Part shown: positions 37,701 to 49,700 of the stretch, one piece after another
Layout of the letters: each line of letters starts with the position of its first letter
Position numbering within the stretch: the stretch's first letter is position 1
Assembly (NCBI GenBank): GCA_029964075.1
Contig: CM057136.1
Coordinates: 14,186,381-14,250,380, forward strand
Length of the DNA: 64,000 nt
Direction: 5' to 3'
From: Patiria pectinifera
Taxonomy: Eukaryota > Echinodermata > Asteroidea > Valvatida > Asterinidae
Notes under the pieces: model-generated
The model's input: the letters and a program-made list of their open reading frames with translations, nothing else
Databases searched by the model: none
What the model was told of the DNA's origin: nothing
Made by a program: the position numbers and the translations under genes

Positions 37701-40700
37701 TAGCTGGTTTGTGTGGCCAAAAAATGACTTGGGGAGGTGGAGGAGGAGATGGAGAAAGGCAATTGCAGTAATGTGTCTTGCCCAAGAACACAAGCATCAT
37801 GATCACATTCAGATTACAAAACCACACGATCATCCCACTGGAGCCGACACCGTAACCATTGAGGTTTCTAGCTTGTGTGGCCAAAAATGATTTTAGAAGA
37901 AAAAGGGGAGGTGGAAAATGGCAATTGTAGTAAAGTGTCTTGCCCAAGAACACAAAGCTCTAGCAACAAGCGTTTTGTTTTACATTTATTCCAGAATTCA
38001 GTTCAGTGAGGGTTGACCTGTCGGCGCTTCAGATCCCGGAGGAGAAGATCGTCATCGGCATCCACGCCCATGCGCTCTCGGTCCTGACCATCTCCAAGAT
38101 CAGGAAGACGTTCAACAAGTTTGACAGCAAGTCTGTGGCTAAGCAGGTAAAAAACAAAGATTAGGCTTGTTGTCAACAAGTAGGAGTTGGTCGTTCAGTG
38201 GTTGATTTTAGAAATAACTTTCGTCTGCACTTATAGGAAGATGCCGAAGCCTGTTGTCAAACCATGGTAATACATCATAGCAATACTCGGCTTGCTGCTG
38301 TACATTAGGATGGGCAATTGCGCGTGGCTATTGTAATTAGCCATGTCACCAACTTTGGTAGTCTAATCCTGCATAGTAGCCTACACTAGTCCAACTTAGC
38401 TGACTAGTTGTAGGGTAAAGTGATGTTACTTGAATACTTCGTGCTCAAACTTGTGCTCAAGCAATTCACTGTTTGTTTGACTCTCTTGTGCAATCTGGTG
38501 ACGTTTTTGTGTTTGCCTTCTTTCCATCTTTATTTTCAGTTGGGCCTGTCGACCCACGAGAACTCCACCCCAATCCGCATCATCCACAACTCGGCGTGTC
38601 ACCTCAGTGGGAGCGGGCGATCGTTTGGGGCAGTGCTCATCGGAAACATTGGTAAAGCGAAAGACCTTGTCCCAAGCTGACACTGCATCTTAAAAAATTA
38701 CTAGTGTGCCAGAGTTGCGCTGAACCAATTTTTTCTGAAAATCAGAATTACATTTGACGCTTGAAACAACTAGGAGCAGCCATATACAAAAAAACACCTC
38801 AGGGAATCGCATTTCAGAAACCAAATTAAATTTGAGTTGACTTGAATTGCTCTACATACATTTTTGCTTCCATGCGATTCTGATATGCCTATGATTAAGT
38901 GCAGCTGTTCATCAGTGAAATGACCCAATTTTACCAATTTTTTGATTGACCTGTAATTATTTGTGACGGAATCGAAATAGATTAAAAAATGTTGGAGTCA
39001 CCAAGGCTTTACACAAACTCTGTTATACTTTTTTTCTGTTTAAACAGGTGTGAGAACTTTCTGCCCCAAGCCAGTAGCCAGTACCCTTGAGAACATCGGC
39101 GGGTCGGCCCCGTTGCTAGGCCTGATAGCCATGTCCACGGACGTCGAGGGGCTGTACGCGGCAGTCAAGGCGCTAGTCTGTGTGGTCAAGAACAACAGCC
39201 CGGCCATGGCCGAAATGGAACGGACAAGAGGATATCAGGTTAACAGAAAAAAGTTAAAATTGACACGTCAGACACAAATTGCTCGGGTTTGTCTGTTTTT
39301 CTGTAGCACCTGTACTACATAATATTACACATCATATTTTGCTGGTCGGGACTGGCTGATGATTTTACTCTCTGTTTTAATTCCAGATTCTTGCCTTCCT
39401 CCTGAAGAAGAAGAAGCATCTGCTAAACAGCCACATCCTTCACCTGACATTCTCGCTGGTTGGAACCATCGACAGCGGCCGAGAGACCACCATCATCCCT
39501 CACAGGACGGCGTTTGAAGACCTACTGTGTGACTTGGAGGTACGGAATTTCATAAATTTGTAGAAAACACTTGTGACTGGACTTGTGATTTACTTGTGAC
39601 TGGACTTGTGATTTACTTGTGATCCATAATAAGAACCTCCATAACAACATTACATTTGCATTATTTAACAAAGGAACAATGTTCTGCTTATTTCATTTAT
39701 CACAATGAGCTTTTGTCGAATTAATTCTTCCGGTACAAGTTTGGCACAAGCCCTGAACAACCAAATTAAGAGCCAAATTAAGAATCATAGTGTAGCTCCC
39801 AAGCTCGCATAAGTCCGAGTTCATTATGATTCCAGATTTTCAGATGTACCATTTGTCAGTTTTCACTCCCTGAAATGTTCACAAATGCATTTTACGCATC
39901 AATTCTGTCTTCCTGTAGGTCTGGCACAATGCCCCCTACGACCTCCAGCGCTCCCTCTACGATCACTTCTACGAGCTCCTGACGGACTCCAGCGAGGCCG
40001 ACAAGAACCGCAAGATGATGCGACAGCTGCGCATGGTCAACCGCCTACTGTACATGCTCCATGACCCCACCTTGACCCACGCGACCATCCAGTCCATCGC
40101 TAACCTGATCAGCGTCATGCTGCAGGGCGGGTCCAGCAGCGCGGACTTGCTGTCGTAAGTTAATTCTGTGTTTCACTTGCGGTCGCGGGATAACTTATAT
40201 AATCTTTACTTGTCAAGAAATCGCTCTTTCTGTTCTGTCAAGACTGTAGCCGCATCTTGAGTCACTCTTGGCCTTGTGTTTGGGTGATAAGGGTCAAAAG
40301 AAAAGAAATGAAATTCAAACTGAAGTATTTTTCATTTGGTGATGCTTTTTGGTTCTCCAGAGTTGGTCAGTTTTTGGCGTCCACCTTGCCCAACCTGTCT
40401 GCCGATGAGAGGATGGTTACACTGGACGAACTCCAATGTCTGGTCTCGGACACGGACTCCCAGAAAGGAAGCAGAGGTGAGCGTGGAGGGAAAAAAATTC
40501 AAATCAATTATAAAAGCCAATGAAACCAATAAAAATTCAATTTTCGTGTAATAATTAAACCAAATTGATAAAGTTATTTATGTTTGAATATTTCAACACA
40601 GAATTACATCAGAGTGACAAAATTTGACTGAGGTCTGTTACTGGACTTTAGATTGAATGTTATCCGACTTGTGATGGACTTTGGATAGACTTAATTACTG

Positions 40701-43700
40701 TCTCATAAATACAGAATAAGTTTTAAAATAAAAAAATTCACCAACTGAATAATTCTCTTTTTCAAATAATGAGAATTCAACCACAAGGAACCACTTTTCA
40801 TGGAGTTTCCCGACTCAGGCTCATTTCCATGGCAACATTCTTAGTGATGTTTTCCTTGTTTCTCGACCCAGACAACGAGAGCATGTCTGAAGACTGGACG
40901 GGCACCATATCCCCGCACAACATCCACCTAAGGAATGTGCTCATGGATGTCATCCTCAAACTGCTCTTCACGCCGAACACGCACAACGCCAGCCCAAGGT
41001 AAACAAAAATGAGAGTTAGAACTGAAAACGTACACAACAAACTTAATTTGTTACAGTTGAAAACAAGAAATTGACAGGAGCGGGTTTTGAACCTGCAACC
41101 TCCGGATTGCCGTTCCGGTGCTCTACCGACGGAGAATCTTTGTTCAACTTGAAACAATTGTTGTAATGCACCTAGTCAGCTTCCCCGTGTAGTTTATTTG
41201 GAGAATTTAACTTGTTCGTTCTTTGGCAGGCAATGTTTCTGTTGACCAGGGTACCGGATACCACAAAATGAAAACTTAACAATTTTTGTAACTTATTGCA
41301 TGTTCTGCACTTCATATTGATGTATCATTGTGCAAAATTTGTAAAAAAAAGAGTTTAATTAGTCACCAGTTACTGTGATGACTTTCAACTCATTGTGTTT
41401 GGTTGGGTTGCATTGTAAGCAGATTTTGCATCTGAATTTTGCTTTGCTTACTGCTTATGTCTCTCTAAAATGATGAAGAAAACTCTATGCTTAGCAGTGC
41501 CATGAATGGCTGTAAGGCCCAATTTAGTGGTGCACTACCACAACTTATTACATGTTGCATATTTGCTTCAAAATAAAATTTTTGTCAGTGAACTGGTGAA
41601 TTAATTGTTCATTTCGGTAGCATGTGTGAGGAGATCCTGAAAGTCCTGGGCTACGATTGGCTGCTGCTGTTCCTGCAGAGCCACGTGCACGCCACCACGG
41701 TCATCATGGGACTGCGTATCCTAGTAACCATGCTGTACAGCCAATCAGCGATCAGCAAGTTCCGGGACGGGACTTTCGGCGGCGGCTGGCTGGACAAGAC
41801 GGAAGCTGTGCTGCAGAATAGAATGGGTGTGGTGCTAGGTAGGTCTGGGGGTTTGGATGACAGATTTTTGAACTTTCCAGAATAAACCAGCTTGGTAATT
41901 TTGCTGCACATCTGCTGCTAGAAATCTGAGTATTTTCATGGATGACTCACAATCAACTTGTGAATGAGTTATGTCAACTTGTGATGACTTGCTTCTGCCT
42001 CGATTTCGACTCAGTTTGACTTGCGATTGTGATTGATAAGTGATTGACTGGTGATGACTTGTGACTGAGTACATCACAACTCTTTTGTTTTGCCTTTGTA
42101 GGTTTCAATCTGGGCAAGGGCAAGAAGGGACTGCAGAACCGCGAGATCAACCAGGAGACGTGCCACATGCCGGGCTTCACGGTGCTCCAGTGGCTACTGC
42201 CGAGGCACGCCAGCGTACCAGGCATCTACTTCCTCCTGATGGCCATGTCCTTGGGTCAGCAAGTCAGGGAACTCCCTGAAAACTGTCAGGTGAGAGACCC
42301 AGCTCGTTGCGTATTACAAGCCATCAGCTCAAAATGGTGCCCCCTAGAGATGCCGAGATGATAAATCGGTTTGAACATCAAGCGCATTGTTTTAATTCNA
42401 AGCAATATGTTACCCAAAGAGTTAACCCGAGACTCTGATATCAAATTTGAAGGACTGCAAAAATCAACATTTTTGCTAATAGTCATTCATAATTATTTTA
42501 AATGTTGAACTTAATTTTAAACATCAGAATAATTTATTTTGATGTAACGTTTACCTCAGATATGCCCGTCAAAAATGGATTTTTCTCTTTGATTGTGGAA
42601 ATTAATTGCCTTAATTTGACAGAATTCAATCTATTCATGTAGCCTTGAGTTTGTACAATCTGTTTGTACAAAAAAAAACCAATGTATGCATATTGATCAA
42701 TTTTGGTTAATTGATTTATTGATAATACAAAAAAGTCCTGCATTTACAGGATTCCCAGTTATAGAAATCATCCTGATATTTTTGTTTAATCTTTGCTTTC
42801 CCCTTCAGCTGGATTTGAATTCCATGTGGCAGTTCATCTTTGGCATTCCTACCAACCAGCCCCTCTCTGGCCGTGTGGCTACCAACATCTGCACCGATGC
42901 CATCCTGGTCATCCTGGCTCAGATCAGGGCAATGCTCAACCACGTAAGCCTCAAAATTTCGGTTCTTACTTCATGGAAATGCATTTGTGAAGCGAATTCC
43001 CAAGAATTGAAATGTGTTCTCCTTTTGTAATTTCATAATTCTAATACCAAAAGAGAAGTCACAATTTTTGTGTGTGTCTGTTAAATTATGATAAATTAAT
43101 GAACCACAAAAATGCTTCAAAATCTTTATCGTACATATTCATGATTATTTCAGAACCATTTGTAGTATATTTCCGATTTCTTTTCCTGTGAACCTTTTAA
43201 TGAAGCTTTAGGGCTCGGTTGTAGACGTTTATCTACTGAAGGCAATACATTTTTACTGCAAGGTCTGCCAGATTGTTAAAATCTTTTGATTCAGATGTAC
43301 CTCAGGATGAGATTTTGTTTTTATCCCGCCCAAAAAAGCAAAGTCCATTAACGCTAACCCCCATCAGGTTTTCTCTGGGCACAATGCTAAATGCAACAGA
43401 ATACAACAAAACCAAAATGAAAACCACGCTAAATGCAACAAATTGCACTATGGGCACTATGGGCACTATGGGCAGTTACCATTCTAAATGCAACATAGTG
43501 CAGCAACTTGTTACCATTGTTGCTTTCTGTTGCATTTAGCAGGTTTAGGGTTTTAATTATTCCATCAAAATATTTTCTTTTCCTCCATAAAGACCATTGA
43601 CCCCGACGAGGATATTCCATGGATCCAGGAATACCCAGTGACACTCATTCAGTTCCTGCTCTACTTGTACCACAACGTCCCCGAGTTCAAACCGGTCTGC

Positions 43701-46700
43701 ATGAGTGCGCCGTTCCTGTGGGGGCTAGCGTCGACCATGTTCCCTTACACTGCCAACACTGAACAGGTCAGACCGCTACACGGACCAAGAAAAGATGCTT
43801 TTTGTTGTAATTCGGCTGATTTTGCGGTCTTTTTATTTTTTATTTTTTTTACTGTTTCAACACTGTTGAAAAAAAAATTCCAACAACCGAGAAAGATAAA
43901 TTTTATTGCAATCAGTGGATTTTCAGTCTTTTATTCTCATTTTTGTATTATTTTAGCACTATTGATGGATTTGTCTAGTTCAATTTCAGTTGATCAAAAA
44001 AATTCCAACAACCGAGAAAAGTGCATTTGATCGTTATTCGTCTGATATTTTTACAGAAATTGTATTCCTTGTTTTTGGACCATCGTGAATTTTAGCTTTG
44101 CTGCAGGATTCGTCTGATAACAAATTCCAACAATTAATAAAAGTACAACCCTTTCTTAAATATGCTTGTGTGTTGAATTTACCAAAAAAATTAGTAGCAT
44201 ATTTCGTAGGGTAAAGTTTTTGTCAACAAAAGAGCAATTTTTTTTTGAAGTTTAATTTATCCAAGTAATGTTACTACTTGTACATATCTTAGGGTTTTGT
44301 GTGATGTTTTCATTTTTGTGCACCTTTAGTTATTTTTCACAGCACTCTACATCAACATTTAACCTTCCCATAGAATTATCTCCCTCTATTGTCCTTCAAA
44401 CCTATCCCCATTTTCTTCTTCCAATTGGAATTTTTCTGGATACATCAATTTTTTTTTCTCAGTTATCTTTTCTGAAAGTTGTGTGCAATCCCTCATGTGC
44501 CTGACATAAATTCAGCCATAAATGAAAAAGATATTTCTTTTTTCTTCAGATTGGGAAAACTTTTTTTTTTCGGTTAGGAGCATTTCCAAGTCCTTTTTAA
44601 ATTTGCGATTTGAAAAAAATTCCCCCTCGTGGAATGCTTACAAACAAATCTTTGGAAAATCTTTAGAAAGTAACCAGACTGAAATTTCATACCACAAAAT
44701 ATTTTTAACACACAAAGACTTTTGGCTTGATATAAACCTTTTGTTGCATACATTACTTGGGATAGTCTAGTAGTGTACACACGAAGCATGTATCAATTAC
44801 ATTTTTGCTAAATAAAAGAAAAACATGCTCAACGAAGTTACAAAACTTGGTAAAGACCTTTTACAACCAAAATTCACATTTGATATTTTAATTTGTGATA
44901 TTTGTAAAGCTAACTTTTTTTCTGGTTTGAATTTTTCACACATGAATGATTGCACACGGCTTCTCCTCCCCTTTCCCTCCCCTTTGCCCCGCCCTCCTCT
45001 TGTATACCCCCAGCACGGTTTGTACTTTTCTTTTTTTCTCATCGCCCATTACTCCCTTTCCCAGGACTATATCCATGTTGAGGAATATGTCATAGTGGTA
45101 TGTATTCATTTGCCGTTTCCATAATGACTATATCTAGTTTCATTTCACGTTCACCCGTATGGAGTAATTCAGTCATGTTTGTCCTTTTTGTTGTTGATTT
45201 GTTTTGTCTGTTGCGTGGGGATTGCAGAGTGTCTTTTTGCCTTTGCTACACAAGGCTGCAGGAAGTGTGTTTTTCCCCGTTAACGACGTCAATCCTGAGC
45301 CGTATTGGGACGCATTTTTCCTTTAAACGTGGGAGGTTTGAGTTGGCACATACTTCTTTTCCTTTGTTTCACTTGTGGTGTCTTGGGTTCGAATCCTGCA
45401 GGGGTACAATGTGACGTAGCCGTTGCTTTGTGCTTGATCTTTAAGCAGACAAAGTGGTTTTTGACCCCACCCCTACTCAAAACTAGAACTCCTAAATCAA
45501 CTAGCAAATCTGAACAATGGCTGGAGTCAATGCTTTGCGATACAATTGTGATTATATGTTGGCACCTAGATCTTCCGTTTGACCTGTGGTGTCTTGGGTT
45601 CGAATCCTGCAAGGCCGCAGTGTCACTTTCTTACTTGATCTTAAAGTAGAAATAGTGGTTTTCTGACCCCTCCCCAACTAAAAACTAGAACTCAAAATCA
45701 ACTGGCAATTCCAATCAATGGTTGGAGTCGATGCTTTGCAATAAACAAGGAAGTTTTTTTGTTGGGACATAGATCATTTCTTCTGTTTTACCTTGGTGTC
45801 TGGGGTTCGAATCCTGTCAGGACACAATGTTAAAAACTGTCACCTTTTTCCTGGTCTTAAAACTCCTCAGATAAAGCGTTTTTACAGCCCCCATCACAAC
45901 GAGAAATCTTTGTAGTTTCCCCTCAATGTGTTCTTCATCTAGAAATGCTGAGTTACTTTAAAAGAAGTTATTTTTCAAGCTTTATGAAGAAATAAAACTG
46001 GCCACATTTTTCGCATTTTTGAACTCTCTTGTACAGCGGCACACATTTCTTACAGTTCACCAAATATTCAGGAATTGTTGACTGAGTATTAATGAATATT
46101 CATGAATTCACTGAATATTTATGAATTGATCAACTACATACCTAACATCCATTTAGTTCTGGTTCTGTATTCAATTCGTTGACTCCAGGAACGCCTTTGT
46201 CCATTTGCTTGTTATGCAAATGATCAACCTGTTTTTGTTTGAGTTTGTATTTTCTGTTTAATTTCTAGTCTTGGTCTTGGTTTTGGTTTGAGTTCCGATC
46301 TAACCACCTTTGGGGGATTTTTTTCTTTTAACTACAAATGCTTTGTAACCACAGCACGCAGTCACATATTAATCCAGTATTATCCACACTGATCATAATA
46401 ATGGTAGGTGATACGGCTAGATATTTTTACCTTTCTTAATCTTTACTCACTAGAAATCTTAAAAACTCATTTTCATTTGAAAATGCAGTATTTAGTGCTG
46501 AATCCTGAAGTTAGTTTTTGTTTTGTTTTGTTCTCTTCATATCTAGCCGAGTGAAGACAGCAGTGAATTATCCTCGCCATCTGAAGAGATCAAAGTAAGT
46601 CAGAGAATCCTGTCTTCTGCAGGGTACTTAACGTTTCGTTCTGCCCAGTCAGTGTTCGCGTATTTACTGGGCGATAGTTGATTGGGCATGCTAGAGTGAA

Positions 46701-49700
46701 TTTGCTTTATTTGAATTTGTTTAACCGAACCCATTAAGGCCAGTCTTTATTTCACCGTTTTATGTTCTCTTTCTGTTTCCTGACAGTACCTGCCTGGATT
46801 GGGCATACCTGTCTTCGGGATAAAGAGCCCTGACAGATATTCAAATCAATCAGGTAAGAAAAAAAAATCACCAAATTTAAGCTTTTTTACTCAAATCAAG
46901 CGGTTTCCTTTCACGGATATTCCCCTTGTGAAGTTGAGTGGCATTTGAAATATTTGTGCTGGTCCCAGAGGGCCAGCCTAGTATTCTCTTTAAAAGGTAC
47001 CTCACCGACTGACTAAGTGACTGTCACTTGTGACTTGGACCACGGATCCTCTACACTAGGATAAAGGACTCATCTGAGCTTGTGTACAAACTGTACGGAA
47101 CCGATTGTCTACATGCGTGATATGCCGCGTCCACACATAAAACAACACATGTAGACCAATGCGCGCGCGCCATGATCGCCAACAGCTGGCGTCCTGACAG
47201 AAATTTGACCACTGAAAGACTGCAGTCGCGCGCCGAGTCTCATGCACGCGCACGCACGACGCCCAAGTGCCATATCACGTATCTAACAAAAAATTTGGGG
47301 AAGTCGTTTGTCCTTGTGAAGAGGATCCGTGCTTTGACTACGGGGACCAGCTTTACTGGGCTTACCTAGTCTTGTTGATGCAATGTTCTTGGAAGTACCC
47401 AAGACAAGATGTTACAATCCTACTTGTCTTCCTTTCTAGGCAATCTGGCCAACCATCCCGGCAGGCGCTACGTCATGGACTTCCTACGAGTCATCGTCAT
47501 GGACAGTTTGTCTCTCCCTGCTCCGAGCAAAACTCCACCAGTCTTAGATCTTCTTCTGGAGGTAAGACATGGCAGACAGCCTTGCTTTGTAACTTGCTAA
47601 CCAATTATACTATGTGCTTAGCGTTTTCACCTGAAAACCACAACTGTAACATCCCATTCTCATTTCAGGCATCCCCGGTTCGAGCCTCGCCGGCGCAGAC
47701 CAACGAGTTCCAGACGGAGGTCCTGGCCAATCTGATGGAGCGGCTGGTGGCCGGCGACGTCTTGCTCGAGAAGGAGGGCGCACTCGCCATCTCGGCGGGA
47801 GGCAGCTTCAACAACCTCATCAACAATGTATTCTATCTGAGCTCCAGGGTCGTGGATAAACTCTGGCAGGGTAAGATTTTGTCGTTGGAAGTTGAAGGAT
47901 CATAGGATATTTCAGGATTGAGGAAGATACGGCCCAGCAACTTTGATTTCTCATGAGGTTCGATTCCCGTAAAAGTTCAGGCACAGACATTTTGCCGTTA
48001 GCTTCCTGCATAGTGGAGAAGTAAGTTGAGTTTAAAGCATAAAAAGCTTCGGAAGTGAAGGTAATGTTGTCCTTTTGTTTTTACAGGTGTTTTCAACCAC
48101 AAGTCAAAGGATGTGTTTGAGTTTGTGGTCCAGCTGATCAACCAGGCCAAAAGAAGAGGTAAAGATGAAATTAATCAGTCACTAATCCACAGCTTGACAT
48201 GTTTGAAAATCAGGTTTAAGTTCCTCAACTTTTAACATTTAAAAAAAACTTGTTATCGATATTCTCCAGAAAGCCAGTTTTCACTTTGTTACTTTGAATG
48301 GAGAGGGTGTCAGTGCATGGTTTAATTGATGACTTGTGGCTGAGGAAAACTAGGAAAATAATGAAAAAAAAAAAATGATGTTCAAAAAACAATTAGTTAA
48401 AAACTCTTTGCTCATTCATTGGTGTTCATTTCAAGTGATGATTCCCAATAAGAATATTTATTCCATCCGTTTAGGTTTACACATTTCATATGGTCCATGA
48501 AAGGCAGGAATCTCACTTTTTTTTGTTGACAGCCATTTCTTATTTTCCTTTTTGCTCATGTTTTCTGTTTGATCCAGGTTCACATGGCATTCCATGGGAC
48601 ACCATCTATCACTGTATGAACAGAACTGTGCTGTACCAGCTGTCGAGACCGCACAACACAGTCGCAGGTTTGTGGCAATCTTAAGTCTGATAATTGGTCC
48701 TCAGTCCAGAGACTTGATTAGTGAACTACATGGAAATAAATGTGTTTGGTATACCACCTTGTGGGCACGTGTGGTAGAGCACATGCCCCATGATCATGGG
48801 ATTGTGGGTTTGAGCTTCACCGTGGCCATGCGTGTTGTGCCCTTGAGTAAGGTGCTTTACCTCAAGTACTCCTCTCAACCCAGGTGTTAAATGGGTACCG
48901 GCATTATTCAATGCTGGGAAAGGTAACAGACTCGCTGTGGAGGAGGTGTGGTGATCCCCCCCACAGCAGCATATGAGTCTGGCCCAATCGCTTCGAAATA
49001 GAGATGGGCACTCTGTTCCTGTGAACACAGGTTCGTCCCTTTATCTTTTTACACCACCACTGCTAAAACCAGAAAACCTTTTCATCTTGATCTTCGTGCT
49101 ATAGATCAGTACTCACTGCTGGAATCCTTGCATCAGATCACCGAGAACCGCAACTTGCTGTTTGGACACAGCAACTCGGAGCAGGAGTTTGGCATCTGTC
49201 TCTGCCACCTGCTGTTCAGCCTGACCGATGATCTCAGGTACGGCCATCTTGGTCTGGTTCCCTGAGCATTTGGGTTAGGTTTATGCACATCCAGACTTTT
49301 TTGGGGGGACCAGACTTTTTTGACGTGAACCTCATTTAAGGTTGCAGGCACTTTATATTGTTCCTTGTTCACTTTATATTTATGTCTTAGCCATGGCCTC
49401 ACTTAGTGTTTCCAGTCACCAATGCCCAGTGTCTGAGCACCCAAGAATGGTGTCAGTCTTGAGACCAGTTATGCATAGAAATGGTGCCTGAAAGTTTTCT
49501 CAATGTTTACCAATTCATTATTGATTCCATTGCCTCTCGGGGTGACTGAATTTGAAGAGTCCTTACGTAATTTTAATTCGTAGATCGTATTTAATCAATA
49601 GTTTTTTTGAAAAGCTTATTTACTTTGGCTTTTCATTTCAGTGCTGGAGGCATGTGCTTACACTGTCAATCCACTGAGGTGAATCGCACCACCCAGTGGC

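Noticed and set aside
42399-42399. Ambiguous base as a biological signal
   Set aside because: A single N inside an intron is an assembly uncertainty.
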